Assembly: GCF_900215515.1 (NCBI RefSeq)
Contig: NZ_OBEI01000003.1
Location: 62,001-126,000 of the forward strand
Length of the DNA stretch: 64,000 bases
Direction: 5' to 3'
Source: Persephonella hydrogeniphila
GTDB lineage: Bacteria; Aquificota; Aquificia; Aquificales; Hydrogenothermaceae
This document shows positions 21,640-30,659 of this stretch, piece after piece. The first letter of the stretch is position 1. Each line of letters begins with the position of its first letter. The translations under genes and the position numbers were made by a program. The notes below the pieces were generated by a model. That model did not search any database. It saw only the letters and a list, made by a program, of their open reading frames with translations, and was not told where the DNA came from.

Positions 21640-22890
21640 AAACTCCCACAATTTCATAGCTTTCCTTACTTCTCTCATCGTTTCTGACGCCTCTTTTCTT
21701 GCTTTTTCAGTGCCTTCAAAAAACATCTTTTCATATTTAGGAAGATCTTTTTCTATCTCTTTTCTTCTTTCCCTTATAGGATCTAAAAATCTGTTAAGAT
21801 TTTTCGATAGGATCTTTTTACACTCAACACAGCCTATCTCTGCTTTCCTACATTTTTTATCTATATCCTCTACAGTCTCTTTGTCTGTAAAAATTCTGTG
21901 ATAATCAAATACAATACACACTTCCGGATTTCCTGGATCTGTTTTTCTGACTCTTTGAGGGTCAGTCTTCATCTGAAGGACTTTTTTATCTACTTCCTCT
22001 TTAGAATCTGAAAGGTAAATCGCATTATTGTAAGATTTTGACATTTTCCTGCCATCTATACCCGGAAGTTTTGAAGCTTCTGTAAGCATAGCTTCAGGCT
22101 CAGGAAATATCTCTTTATATAAATTATTGAATCTCCTCGCTATCTCCCTTGTTAGCTCTATATGGGGAAGCTGGTCTTCACCTACAGGAACAGCATCTGC
22201 TTTGTATATAAGAATATCAGCAGCCTGAAGAACAGGGTATGCCAGAAAACCAAGGGTATCTATATCCTTACCTACATCTCCTTCCTCAAGATTCCTGACT
22301 ACTTCCTCCACAATTTTTTTCTGTATACCAAACTTTATCAACATCTCTTTCAAACCCTTAAAATCTATCCCCTTCTGGTTATAAAAAGCTCTGTGGAAAG
22401 CTTCCCTCAGATACTCCTCAAATATTTTATTTTTTTGTTTTCCGGTTGCCTTTTTGAGAGCTTCATCAAAACTCTCAGAAGGTGGGGTCTGTATGATTTT
22501 AATCTGTTTTCCAGCAAGAAAATCCCTCAGATACTGGTAGTAAAGATTAAACTTCAGGTCTTTGTAAGAGGGATTAAGCTCAAGCCAGCTTTTGGGAGTT
22601 ATCATAGAAAACAAAAGCGCCAGCTCGGCATGTTCTTTCACTCCAGATTGTATAAAAAGAGTCGCTTTTTCTGGATTTATACCACAGGAGAGCCAGTCTA
22701 TTATCATCTGTCTTATGTTTTCTTTCAGCTCTGAAGTATCCTTATATTTATTTGTAAGGGCATGCCAGTCAGCTATAAAAAACTTACAGTCGTATTTTTC
22801 CTGAAGTTCCAACCAGTTTTTGATAACGCCAAGATAGTGACCCAGATGAAGTCTTCCTGTAGGTCTCATACCGCTGAGAACTTTTTTCAT
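21637..22890 (-). CDS. trpS: Tryptophanyl-tRNA synthetase with a long insertion
   Basis: 417 residues; the family is usually 320-350. Class I signatures are MRPTGRLHLGHYLG (HIGH-like) and GRKMSKSYNNAIYLSD (KMSKS), with YPVLQAADILIYKADAVPVG as the usual tryptophan-site strand. It charges tRNA-Trp. Between LNPSYKDLKFN and DTLGFLAYPVLQ lies an extra charged, helical stretch of roughly 80 residues (about 110-195) that accounts for the length. It contains no zinc or iron-sulfur cysteine cluster. The gene is alone on its strand with its own promoter, divergent from trkA. Confidence 0.95.
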   Translation of the reverse strand: MKKVLSGMRPTGRLHLGHYLGVIKNWLELQEKYDCKFFIADWHALTNKYKDTSELKENIRQMIIDWLSCGINPEKATLFIQSGVKEHAELALLFSMITPKSWLELNPSYKDLKFNLYYQYLRDFLAGKQIKIIQTPPSESFDEALKKATGKQKNKIFEEYLREAFHRAFYNQKGIDFKGLKEMLIKFGIQKKIVEEVVRNLEEGDVGKDIDTLGFLAYPVLQAADILIYKADAVPVGEDQLPHIELTREIARRFNNLYKEIFPEPEAMLTEASKLPGIDGRKMSKSYNNAIYLSDSKEEVDKKVLQMKTDPQRVRKTDPGNPEVCIVFDYHRIFTDKETVEDIDKKCRKAEIGCVECKKILSKNLNRFLDPIRERRKEIEKDLPKYEKMFFEGTEKARKEASETMREVRKAMKLWEF

Positions 22891-22920
22891 CTTTGAACCT
22901 CCTCATTTTTAGAAAACAAA

Positions 22921-22948
22921 ATTATAATACACTTATATTCACTGCCAA
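22921..22948 (-). promoter_or_regulatory. trpS promoter
   Basis: On the minus strand TTGGCA (22948-22943) and TATAAT (22926-22921) are separated by 16 bases. It lies 31 bases upstream of the trpS ATG, which has GAGGAGG. Its -35 region overlaps that of the opposite trkA promoter. Confidence 0.55.
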
Positions 22949-22966
22949 CAACAATAGTCTTATAAT
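22938..22966 (+). promoter_or_regulatory. trkA-trkH promoter
   Basis: TTCACT (22938-22943), 17-base spacer, TATAAT (22961-22966), 27 bases before the trkA ATG. The -35 boxes of this and the trpS promoter overlap, so the two polymerases could exclude each other. Confidence 0.5.
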
Positions 22967-22993
22967 AAAATTACAAACTGTGCAGGTAATGAG

Positions 22994-24289
22994 ATGAAGA
23001 TTTGTATAGTAGGTGCCGGCGTCGTAGGAAGCTATCTTGCAAGAAAACTCTCTGGAGAAGGCTACGACATAGCAATAATAGACAAAGACAGTAAAAAAAT
23101 CGAAGATCTTCAGATGCATGCAGATATAGCAGCATACAACTGTGATGCATTTGATGAAAACTGTATAGGTCAGCTTAAAGATTATGACCTTTATATAGTT
23201 GCAACAAACAAGGACGAAATCAATCTTTCTGTTGCCCTTATGTTAAAAGCTGTATTTAACAAGGATAAAATATTTGTCAGGGTAGACAAAGATATTCTTT
23301 CAAAACAGGAGATAGAAAAGTTTCTTAAAGTAGAGATAGTAAATACATTCAAAGAGATATACAAAAATGTTGAGACTATAATCGATTACCCTTTTATCTC
23401 CTATTTTAATGAGTTAGAAGATGGAAAGTTTATCATTTTCAGCTACAGGGCAAAAAGACCTGATATATTTACAAACTCACAGATATCGGCTCTCAAAGAA
23501 CTAAGAGATCGTGTACCTTTTACACTTGTTTTAATAGAAAGAGATGGAAAATCTTTTATACCAAGGGGAGATAAAACGATCTTAGAGGATGACATCCTTT
23601 ATATACTACTTGAGAAGGAAAGATTAAAAGAGTTTGCCGAACTTTCCAAAATACAGTATAGCCCTGTAAAAAATGTTGTTTTCCTTGGAATGTCAAAGGT
23701 TGGATTTTCTATTTTGAGAAAAATAAATGAAGAAAAAAATTTAAAGATAAAGGTTGTAGAAGAAGATATAAAAATCTGTGAAGAGATTGCCTCTGAGTTT
23801 CCAGAGGTTATGGTTTTAAACGGGAAGATAACAGATCAGGAACTTCTTGAAAGTGAGGGAATAGGGAATACAGAGCTTGTCATAAGTGCAAGTTACAAAG
23901 AGGACAATATCCTTGCCTGTATCATTGCAAAAAAACTTGGAGCAAAAAAAGTCCTTGCAGTAATAGAGAAACCTGAGTATGAAGAGATAGCTCATTCACT
24001 TGGGATAGATATACCAATCGTTGCAAGGAAACTGATAGCAAGAAAAGTTTACAGAAGAATAAGACACAGGGGACTTAAAGATATTTTTGAGCTGAAGGAA
24101 AATCTTAAGGTTTATGAAAAAACTGTGGATAAAGAGCTATCTGGCAGAAGTATAAGTGAGATTTCTTTAAAAAATTCTATAGTCCTCAGTGTAGTTAGAG
24201 ACGGAAAGATGAATATCGTCCACGGGAATTTTGTACTAAGAACCGGAGATATACTTGTGATTTTAGAGAAGGAAGAAGAAAATGAATGA
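22994..24289 (+). CDS. trkA: Trk potassium uptake regulatory protein TrkA
   Basis: 431 residues, a tandem RCK (TrkA-N/TrkA-C) arrangement. The first Rossmann motif is CIVGAGVVGSYLARKL and the second is VVFLGMSKVGFSILRKI at about residue 225. Each half is followed by a TrkA-C type regulatory domain. TrkA binds nucleotides and gates the membrane channel TrkH, encoded next with an 8-base overlap. Length and order are standard. Confidence 0.95.
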   Translation: MKICIVGAGVVGSYLARKLSGEGYDIAIIDKDSKKIEDLQMHADIAAYNCDAFDENCIGQLKDYDLYIVATNKDEINLSVALMLKAVFNKDKIFVRVDKDILSKQEIEKFLKVEIVNTFKEIYKNVETIIDYPFISYFNELEDGKFIIFSYRAKRPDIFTNSQISALKELRDRVPFTLVLIERDGKSFIPRGDKTILEDDILYILLEKERLKEFAELSKIQYSPVKNVVFLGMSKVGFSILRKINEEKNLKIKVVEEDIKICEEIASEFPEVMVLNGKITDQELLESEGIGNTELVISASYKEDNILACIIAKKLGAKKVLAVIEKPEYEEIAHSLGIDIPIVARKLIARKVYRRIRHRGLKDIFELKENLKVYEKTVDKELSGRSISEISLKNSIVLSVVRDGKMNIVHGNFVLRTGDILVILEKEEENE

Positions 24290-25730
24290 CTTCCGGATTT
24301 TACCTGTCCTTAAAATCCTCAGTTTTATACTGTTTGTACTTTCTGTTATTACATTCACTGTTCCTCTTGTATATTCAGTTTATATGGAAGACGAAGAGAT
24401 CCTGTGTTATATACTTCCTATTTTTATATCCCTGTTTCTGTATTCTGTATTCATTCCGGTAAAATCTGTAAGGCTTTCAGAAAAAGAGGCACTTTTTATA
24501 GCTGTTTCTATCTGGTTTATATTTCCTCTTTTTACTACTCTCAGCTATGAACTGAGCGGTTATATACATGATCCTATAGATTCTTATTTTGAATCTGTTT
24601 CTGGATTTACAACAACAGGAGCCTCTGTTCTGACAGATATAGAAAAACTTCCAAAAAGTCTTCTGCTTCTGAGAAATATAACAAACTGGATAGGAGGCAT
24701 TGGTTTTGTTGTTCTGGCTGTTTCCTTTCTGTCAACAAGGATGCCAATAGGAAAAGCAATAGTGAAGTTTGAATCATCAAAAATAATTGAAGAAAGGATT
24801 GAACCCCGGGTTAAAGAGATTGCAAAGATAGTTATATCCGTCTACCTGATTTTAACAGTAACAGAAATAGTACTCCTCCTTGTTTCAGGTACAGATCTAT
24901 ACAATGCTGTTACATTTACATTCTCTACTGTAGCAACAGGAGGCTTCGCACCTTACAATGCAAGTGCTTCCGCTCTAAACAGTTTTTTTGGGGAGATGGT
25001 TATTACTCTTTTTATGTTCTTAGGGGCTGTAAATCTCCAGCTCTACTATATAGCTTTCAAAAGCCGATCCATAAAAAAGTTTTTCCTTGATCAGGAAGTT
25101 CTTGTTTATGCAGGAATAATACTCTTTTCCTCACTCCTAACAATCTTTCTCCTGTACGAAACAAATACTTACAGTAGTTTAACTGAAAGTTTCAGGTATG
25201 GGATCTTTCAGATAGTCTCTGCTGCAACAACGACCGGATTTTCAACAGCAGATTACTCAAACTGGCATCCTGCCATACTTTCTATCATAATGATAACAGC
25301 CCTGATAGGTGCTGTTGGAGGTTCTACAGGAGGAGGAATAAAGATATTCAGGCTTATATTTATATTTAAAATAGTTTCAGGTGAACTGAAAAGAATTGCC
25401 CACCCAAAAATTGTTTACAGACCATATCTGAAAGGTAAAAAACTTGACCCGTCAACTGTAAACTCATTCTGGGCTTTTTTGTCTCTGTACCTGTTCTCTC
25501 TACTGTTTTTCGGGTTTATGCTTACACTGGGAGGACATGACCTTATCACCTCATTCTCTGCATCTGTTGCATGCATTACCAGTTTAGGTCCCGGTTTAGG
25601 GGATGTAGGACCAGCCTCAAATTTCAGTCAGTTCTCCGATTTTGAAAAACTTATGCTTTCCTTTGAGATGATATTCGGTAGACTTGAGATAATACCTGTG
25701 ATATCTCTACTTTTCATCAGAAATCTGTAG
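24282..25730 (+). CDS. trkH: Trk potassium channel/transporter TrkH
   Basis: 482 residues with four pore-loop repeats typical of SKT proteins: TTTGASVLT, TVATGGFAP, TTTGFSTAD and SLGPGLGD, the glycines forming the K+ filter, separated by eight or more membrane helices. It takes up K+ across the inner membrane together with TrkA. It overlaps trkA by 8 bases. The stop codon lies inside a hairpin that may end the transcript. Confidence 0.95.
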   Translation: MNDFRILPVLKILSFILFVLSVITFTVPLVYSVYMEDEEILCYILPIFISLFLYSVFIPVKSVRLSEKEALFIAVSIWFIFPLFTTLSYELSGYIHDPIDSYFESVSGFTTTGASVLTDIEKLPKSLLLLRNITNWIGGIGFVVLAVSFLSTRMPIGKAIVKFESSKIIEERIEPRVKEIAKIVISVYLILTVTEIVLLLVSGTDLYNAVTFTFSTVATGGFAPYNASASALNSFFGEMVITLFMFLGAVNLQLYYIAFKSRSIKKFFLDQEVLVYAGIILFSSLLTIFLLYETNTYSSLTESFRYGIFQIVSAATTTGFSTADYSNWHPAILSIIMITALIGAVGGSTGGGIKIFRLIFIFKIVSGELKRIAHPKIVYRPYLKGKKLDPSTVNSFWAFLSLYLFSLLFFGFMLTLGGHDLITSFSASVACITSLGPGLGDVGPASNFSQFSDFEKLMLSFEMIFGRLEIIPVISLLFIRNL

Positions 25731-25745
25731 AATACAGATTATTTT
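25722..25745 (+). terminator. AT-rich hairpin at the trkH stop codon
   Basis: AATCTGTA (25722-25729), loop GAA, TACAGATT (25733-25740), then ATTTT: a perfect 8-bp stem with a short T-run, overlapping the TAG of trkH. It is a plausible intrinsic terminator, weak because of the AT-rich stem. Confidence 0.45.
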
Positions 25746-25792
25746 ATCTGATATTATATATACTCTGTAAAAAATTTCATAAAGAGGTAGAA

Positions 25793-26077
25793 ATGTTAGC
25801 AAATTTCTTGCTTAAGTACTGGAAGATATTCTTGGCAGTAGGGATACTACTTGCTGTTGGTGGTCTTTTTATACCAAATGTAATCGCATCAAAGGTTGTT
25901 GAGTTTACCGGTTTTGCTATTCTGGCTTTGACAGCCTATGTTTTAGGATATAAAACAGCAACAGATGAAGCAGAAAAATATATAAAAGCTGAGATGGAAA
26001 AGCTTGCAAAAAGAGATATAAGGTACAAAGTTGCAGGAGATAGAATGATAAAAAATCTTAAAGGTAAGATAGGGTAA
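25793..26077 (+). CDS. Unrecognised small membrane protein
   Basis: 94 residues. Two hydrophobic segments (about residues 12-28, ILLAVGGLFIPN nearby, and 38-50, FTGFAILALTAYVLGY) form a hairpin. A charged helical tail follows (EAEKYIKAEMEKLAKRD), ending in a basic stretch. AAGAGG precedes the ATG. I recognise no family. The ORF shares one base with the next start (GGGTAATG), so it is coupled to the 65-residue protein and the MFS transporter that follow. Confidence 0.7.
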   Translation: MLANFLLKYWKIFLAVGILLAVGGLFIPNVIASKVVEFTGFAILALTAYVLGYKTATDEAEKYIKAEMEKLAKRDIRYKVAGDRMIKNLKGKIG

Positions 26078-26274
26078 TGTCTGAACTTGCAAGAAAAAAC
26101 AAAACTGTAAAAGTACACCAGCTTAGAAAGTATCTTATAAAAAACTACCCTAACCGTAGCGTTGCACAGATATATCTTGAAGTCCTTGAGAATTTTGAGG
26201 AAGATGAGTTAGTACCTGACCTTATACTTGAAAATCTCCTACTTGATGAAGAAGATTTCAGGGTGGATGGATAA
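26077..26274 (+). CDS. Unrecognised small acidic protein
   Basis: 65 residues, soluble, with a basic N-terminal third (LARKNKTVKVHQLRKYLIK) and an acidic C-terminal third (FEEDELVPDLILENLLLDEED). It probably folds as two or three helices; no metal or nucleotide motif is visible. The start overlaps the previous stop by one base, and the transporter ATG follows immediately after its own stop. The position suggests a role with the small membrane protein or the transporter, but I cannot name one. Confidence 0.65.
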   Translation: MSELARKNKTVKVHQLRKYLIKNYPNRSVAQIYLEVLENFEEDELVPDLILENLLLDEEDFRVDG

Positions 26275-27537
26275 ATGAAAAAGCATTCCAAAACGTTATT
26301 TGCCGGAATGGTAGGTAATGTTCTGGAATGGTACGATTTTGTCGTTTATGGATTTTTGGCTGTCATAATCGGAGAACTGTTTTTCCCTTCAGATGACCCT
26401 ATGTTATCTCTCCTTAAGTCTTTAGGTGTTTTTGCTGTAGGTTTTGTAATGAGACCTGTTGGAGCAATATTATTCGGACATATCGGAGACAGATACGGCA
26501 GAAAAAAAGCCCTGACAATATCAATAGTAATGATGGCAGTATCAACAACAGCCATTGGTCTCCTACCTACTTATGCCCAGATAGGTATACTCGCCCCTAC
26601 ACTCCTTGTTATTTTAAAACTTTTTCAGGGACTATCTGTAGGAGGAGAGTATACAACATCTGTCTCTTTTATTGTTGAACATGCACCGGAAGGGAAAAGG
26701 GGATTATTCGGAAGTGTAGGTATATTGGGGGCTGTTGTAGGAATACTCCTTGGTTCTGCATCAGGAGCCGTTATAACAAAAGTTTTACCTGAAGATCAGT
26801 TATACGCATGGGGGTGGAGAGTTCTTTTCTTTACAGGTATACTTCTGGGATTGATCGGTTACTATGTAAGGAAAAACATAGACGAAACACCAAAATTTAT
26901 AGAACTTGAGTATGAAGAGCTTATAGACAAACAGCCTGTCTTTGACGTTTTTAGAAAAGCTTTCAAAGAGTTTCTAAAAACATTTTCTTTAAGCACATTC
27001 CAGGCGGTAGGTTTTTACACAATATTTGTTTATATAGCCAATCATCTAACTGTCTTTGTCAAGATGCCAAAATCCACAGCCCTGACAATAAACACTATTA
27101 GTATGGTTGTCCTTGCTGTTCTGATACCATTTTTCGGATGGTTATCAGATAAGATAGGAAGAAAACCTATAATACTTTTTTCTACAGGTTTTACCGTGCT
27201 TGCATCTTACCCTCTCTTCAGGTTTATATCTTCAGGCTCTGTAGAAAATGCACTGATAGGACAGATTATATTTGCTGTAGTCGTTGCTGGTTTTATGTCT
27301 ATTTTGCCGACAACCCTTGTTGAGATTTTCCCTACACAAATAAGAAACAGCGGGTACTCTATAGGATATAACCTTCCTTTCGCCATATTTGGTGGAACTG
27401 CTCCTTTAATAGCAACCTATCTCGTTAAAACAACAAATAACCCAGGTTCACCGGCGTTTTATCTTATCGCAGCTGCTGCTGTTGCATTTATAGCAGGGCT
27501 AACTTTAAAAGAAACAGCAAAAGAGCCTCTGAAGTAA
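26275..27537 (+). CDS. MFS transporter, metabolite:H+ symporter (MHS) type
   Basis: 420 residues, about 12 membrane helices. The N-terminal GNVLEWYDFVVYGFLA and the loop GHIGDRYGRKKAL are signatures of the MHS subfamily (ProP, KgtP, ShiA, citrate carriers); the second-half loop is GWLSDKIGRKP. Members import organic or compatible solutes with protons. The substrate cannot be told from sequence; a betaine/proline-like osmolyte would suit the neighbouring K+ uptake genes, and a carboxylate would suit the citrate synthase downstream. Confidence 0.85.
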   Translation: MKKHSKTLFAGMVGNVLEWYDFVVYGFLAVIIGELFFPSDDPMLSLLKSLGVFAVGFVMRPVGAILFGHIGDRYGRKKALTISIVMMAVSTTAIGLLPTYAQIGILAPTLLVILKLFQGLSVGGEYTTSVSFIVEHAPEGKRGLFGSVGILGAVVGILLGSASGAVITKVLPEDQLYAWGWRVLFFTGILLGLIGYYVRKNIDETPKFIELEYEELIDKQPVFDVFRKAFKEFLKTFSLSTFQAVGFYTIFVYIANHLTVFVKMPKSTALTINTISMVVLAVLIPFFGWLSDKIGRKPIILFSTGFTVLASYPLFRFISSGSVENALIGQIIFAVVVAGFMSILPTTLVEIFPTQIRNSGYSIGYNLPFAIFGGTAPLIATYLVKTTNNPGSPAFYLIAAAAVAFIAGLTLKETAKEPLK

Positions 27538-27887
27538 TGAACACACGAATATTTGTAGCGGAACTTCTTCAAGATTTACCATTATGGGTTGCTCTGGTAA
27601 TGAGTATTTATCCCGAGACACAGAATGAGAATATTTTTTATATATCTCTGGGTATTGGAACCGGAGCTACACTGTTTTTGCTGAAGGAGATGAAAAGAGG
27701 AGAGTACAGTTTTGAAACATTATTCAATAAACCTTCAGAAGCAGTACCTTTCCTTATCTATTCCTTTCTGCTTCTTATGATTTTGATAGTTCTTACATTT
27801 CAGGACAGGCTTTACATGGGTAGTCTATTGTGGATTTATATAGTTGCCGGCAGTATTGGAGAGATATTCTTAATGAAAAGAAAATAG
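27537..27887 (+). CDS. Unrecognised small integral membrane protein
   Basis: 116 residues with four hydrophobic stretches (about residues 10-27, 33-50, 66-87 and 93-112) and short charged loops; it ends in the basic tail MKRK. The ATG overlaps the MFS stop as TAATGA, so translation is coupled. No family is recognised. It could be an accessory to the transporter. Confidence 0.65.
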   Translation: MNTRIFVAELLQDLPLWVALVMSIYPETQNENIFYISLGIGTGATLFLLKEMKRGEYSFETLFNKPSEAVPFLIYSFLLLMILIVLTFQDRLYMGSLLWIYIVAGSIGEIFLMKRK

Positions 27888-27916
27888 TTGACTGGTCAGT
27901 TAACTCAAATTAGATT
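27888..27916 (+). promoter_or_regulatory. Citrate synthase promoter
   Basis: TTGACT (27888-27893), 17-base spacer, TAGATT (27911-27916), starting at the last base pair of the preceding gene. It explains why the TTG at 27888 should not be read as the start of gltA. Confidence 0.45.
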
Positions 27917-27944
27917 TAATCTCAAACTCTCAGGGGAATTAAAG

Positions 27945-29078
27945 ATGAAAGTATACGCCGGTCTTGCTGGAATACCAGTTGTTAAGTCTTCAATAAGCTA
28001 CATTGATGGACAGAAAGGTATATTAGAGTACAGAGGTATTCCTATATATGAACTTGTACAAAACTCAAACTTTCTTGAGGTTTCTTATCTGCTTGTTTTC
28101 GGTAAACTGCCTAAACAGACAGAGTATGACCAGTTTTTATGCGATGTAAAGAACAATCTTAATGTAGATAGCTCAATAATAAACTTTTTGAAAGATATTC
28201 CTAAAGATACACACCCTATGAAAGTCCTACAGTCTATAATCCCTATCCTATCAGCTTTTGATGAAAATAAAGATGTGTTGGATGAAAAACACCACTATTC
28301 TGCCCTTGTAAGACTCCTTGGACAGACACCTACCGTTCTCGCAGCATGGAAAAGAATATCTGAAGGTAAAGAGATTGTGGAACCTGATTTTAGACTATCC
28401 TATGGAGAAAATTTTCTGTATATGCTTAGGGGAGAAAAACCTGAAAAAGCAGAAGGTGAAATATTTGATAAATGTCTTATTCTCCATGCAGAGCACACTA
28501 TTAATGCATCTACATTTACAGCTATTGTTGTGGTCTCAACACTTGCAGATTTCTACTCTTGCGTTTCTTCTGCTGTAGGTTCCCTTTCAGGAAGACTCCA
28601 CGGAGGAGCCAATGAAAGAGTTTACCATATGCTTTCACATATAGAAAAAATAGAGGATATCCCAAAAATAATAGACGAAAAACTCAGCAGAAAAGAAAGA
28701 ATTATGGGATTTGGACATAGAGTTTATAAAACATACGATCCAAGGGCTTTAATAATCAAAGAACTGCTAGAAAAGCTGATCAAAATAAAAGGAGATAACA
28801 TCCCTCTTTACCAGAAAGCAAAAGAGTTTGAAAAGGTAGCACTTGAAAGGCTTAAAGAAAAAAAGATATATCCAAATATAGATTTTTACTCAGGAGTCCT
28901 TTACAGTCTGCTTGGAATACCACCTGAGTTTTATACACCGGTTTTTGCTATGGCAAGAATATCTGGATGGATCGCCCACTGTAAGGAGTATTTAAAGGAA
29001 AATAAACTGTTTAGACCTACCCAGATTTACGATGGAGGGCATAATATACATTACATACCTCCAGAAAAAAGAGAATAA
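27945..29078 (+). CDS. gltA: Citrate synthase
   Basis: 377 residues from ATG 27945 (CTCAGGGG upstream), the usual length of short type II synthases. N-terminus GLAGIPVVKSSISYIDGQKG, then the catalytic regions LHAEHTINAS, SGRLHGGANE and MGFGHRVYKTYDPRA, and the Asp of NIDFYSGVLY. It condenses oxaloacetate with acetyl-CoA. The full N-terminal domain argues against citryl-CoA lyase, the roughly 260-residue relative in some Aquificota. In an autotroph running the reductive TCA cycle a citrate synthase is notable; it may work in reverse or serve glutamate synthesis. Confidence 0.9.
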   Translation: MKVYAGLAGIPVVKSSISYIDGQKGILEYRGIPIYELVQNSNFLEVSYLLVFGKLPKQTEYDQFLCDVKNNLNVDSSIINFLKDIPKDTHPMKVLQSIIPILSAFDENKDVLDEKHHYSALVRLLGQTPTVLAAWKRISEGKEIVEPDFRLSYGENFLYMLRGEKPEKAEGEIFDKCLILHAEHTINASTFTAIVVVSTLADFYSCVSSAVGSLSGRLHGGANERVYHMLSHIEKIEDIPKIIDEKLSRKERIMGFGHRVYKTYDPRALIIKELLEKLIKIKGDNIPLYQKAKEFEKVALERLKEKKIYPNIDFYSGVLYSLLGIPPEFYTPVFAMARISGWIAHCKEYLKENKLFRPTQIYDGGHNIHYIPPEKRE

Positions 29079-29813
29079 TCAAGCTACAATACGGCAGAAT
29101 TTCTGGTAATCTTCTTCTGTATCGATACCAAGGCTGTCTTTTTTGGCTTTAATTACTTTTATTCTGTATCCATTTTCCAAAAGTCGCAGTTGTTCAAGTT
29201 TCTCTATCTCTTCATAGATAGAGGGTTTTAGTTTGTATGCAAAATCCATAAGAACTTCCTTTCTGTATCCGTACACACCGATATGTTTCATAACAGGATT
29301 TTCAAAACTGTTTAACATCTGAGTAAAATCTAAATCTCTGTAAAATGGTATAGGACTTCGGGAAAAGTACAGAGCGTAACCATTTTTGTCTGCAACTACT
29401 TTAACCACATTAGGATTTAGATAATCATCTTCCTCATAAATGGGATACGAAAGTGTTGTAACATCAGCCTCTTCAAGATTATCTATAACCTTATCTATAT
29501 CTTCTGGATCTAATAGAGGCTCGTCTCCCTGAACATTAATAATCTTATCTTCTTTTAGCTCTTTAGCTATATAGGCAACCCTATCGCTTCCACTTTTTAG
29601 ATCTGAAGGTGTTAAGACTGCTTCAATCTCTGAATTTTTGAAAATATCCAATATTTCATCTGCATCGGTTGCAACTATCACTCTGATTGCTTTTTTTACC
29701 TTTAAGCAGTTCTCTGCTGTCCACTGGATTAAAGGCTTCCCCTTCACAGGAAGGAGAAGCTTATTTTTTAACCTTTTTGAGTTTTTTCTGGCCGGTATTA
29801 CTATAACTGCCAA
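29079..29813 (-). CDS. kdsB: 3-deoxy-manno-octulosonate cytidylyltransferase
   Basis: 244 residues. It activates Kdo as CMP-Kdo for the inner core of lipopolysaccharide. Signatures are VIPARKNSKRLKNKLL (nucleotide binding), NVQGDEPLL and HIGVYGYRKEVL. The presence of kdsB supports a Gram-negative envelope with LPS. It follows thiG with a 1-base gap, probably in one transcript, although the pathways are unrelated, and is convergent with citrate synthase, adjoining it end to end. Confidence 0.93.
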   Translation of the reverse strand: MAVIVIPARKNSKRLKNKLLLPVKGKPLIQWTAENCLKVKKAIRVIVATDADEILDIFKNSEIEAVLTPSDLKSGSDRVAYIAKELKEDKIINVQGDEPLLDPEDIDKVIDNLEEADVTTLSYPIYEEDDYLNPNVVKVVADKNGYALYFSRSPIPFYRDLDFTQMLNSFENPVMKHIGVYGYRKEVLMDFAYKLKPSIYEEIEKLEQLRLLENGYRIKVIKAKKDSLGIDTEEDYQKFCRIVA

Positions 29814-29814
29814 T

Positions 29815-30615
29815 TTATCTTCCGATTATTCCTTCTACAGGAGAAGAAGCTGAAGCATACATCTTTTTAGGTATTCTACCTGCAAGGTATGCAAGCCTTC
29901 CTGCTATAACAGCGTGTTTCATAGCAACAGCCATCTTGATAGGATCTTTAGCTTGAGCTATAGCTGTGTTCATCAGAACACCATCAACTCCCAATTCCAT
30001 AACAACAGAAGCATCTGAAGCTGTACCAATACCTGCATCGACAATAACAGGAACAGAAACAGCCTCTTTGATAAACAGTATGTTGTAAGGGTTCTGAAGA
30101 CCAAGACCTGAGCCTATAGGAGCAGCAAGGGGCATAACTGCAGCACACCCTATATCCTCAAACTTTTTAGCCATTACAGGATCATCTGTTATGTACGGCA
30201 GAACTGTAAAACCTTCTTTTACAAGTATCTCTGCAGCTTTTAAAGTCTCTACCATATCGGGATAAAGCGTTTTCTGGTCTCCTATCACTTCAAGTTTAAC
30301 AAATCCATGCCCCAGAGCTTCCCTTGCAAGCTTAGCAGTCAGAACAGCCTCCTCTGCTGTATAACAGCCGGCTGTATTTGGAAGAATCATAACCTTTGAT
30401 GTATCTATATAATCAAGAAGATTTGGTTTATCAGGGTCTGTAATATTTACCCTTCTAACAGCAACTGTTATCATTTCAGCTCCAGAAGCTTCTGTAGCTT
30501 TCGCCGTCTCTTCAAAATCTTTATATTTTCCTGAGCCTACTATAAGCCTTGAGCTGAATTCTTTATCTCCAATTACAAGTTTATCGTCTTTTAAAAGTTG
30601 CTGTGCATCAATCAT
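29815..30615 (-). CDS. thiG: Thiazole synthase ThiG
   Basis: 266 residues, a TIM-barrel enzyme forming the thiazole phosphate of thiamine from deoxyxylulose phosphate, dehydroglycine and ThiS thiocarboxylate. The Lys that forms the imine lies in [19 protein letters not shown]; other signatures are [18 protein letters not shown]-like and [13 protein letters not shown]. No thiS or thiF is adjacent. A promoter is visible upstream, and GGAGG precedes the start; the 76-base leader is too short and lacks the folds of a TPP riboswitch. Confidence 0.95.
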   Translation of the reverse strand: MIDAQQLLKDDKLVIGDKEFSSRLIVGSGKYKDFEETAKATEASGAEMITVAVRRVNITDPDKPNLLDYIDTSKVMILPNTAGCYTAEEAVLTAKLAREALGHGFVKLEVIGDQKTLYPDMVETLKAAEILVKEGFTVLPYITDDPVMAKKFEDIGCAAVMPLAAPIGSGLGLQNPYNILFIKEAVSVPVIVDAGIGTASDASVVMELGVDGVLMNTAIAQAKDPIKMAVAMKHAVIAGRLAYLAGRIPKKMYASASSPVEGIIGR

Positions 30616-30659
30616 TTACGGTACCTCCTGTTTTAGTCTGCTAAATAGTATATCAGAGA

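Noticed and set aside
22162-22734. 190-residue open frame antisense to trpS
   Set aside because: Opposite strand of a clear synthetase gene; composition rich in Phe, Lys and Tyr, with no recognisable domain.
27888-27945. TTG at 27888 as the start of citrate synthase
   Set aside because: It coincides with a -35 box (TTGACT) that has a matching -10, and the ATG at 27945 has a better ribosome site and gives the usual N-terminus.
27945-29078. Citryl-CoA lyase instead of citrate synthase
   Set aside because: The protein has the complete N-terminal domain at 377 residues; citryl-CoA lyase is about 100 residues shorter.
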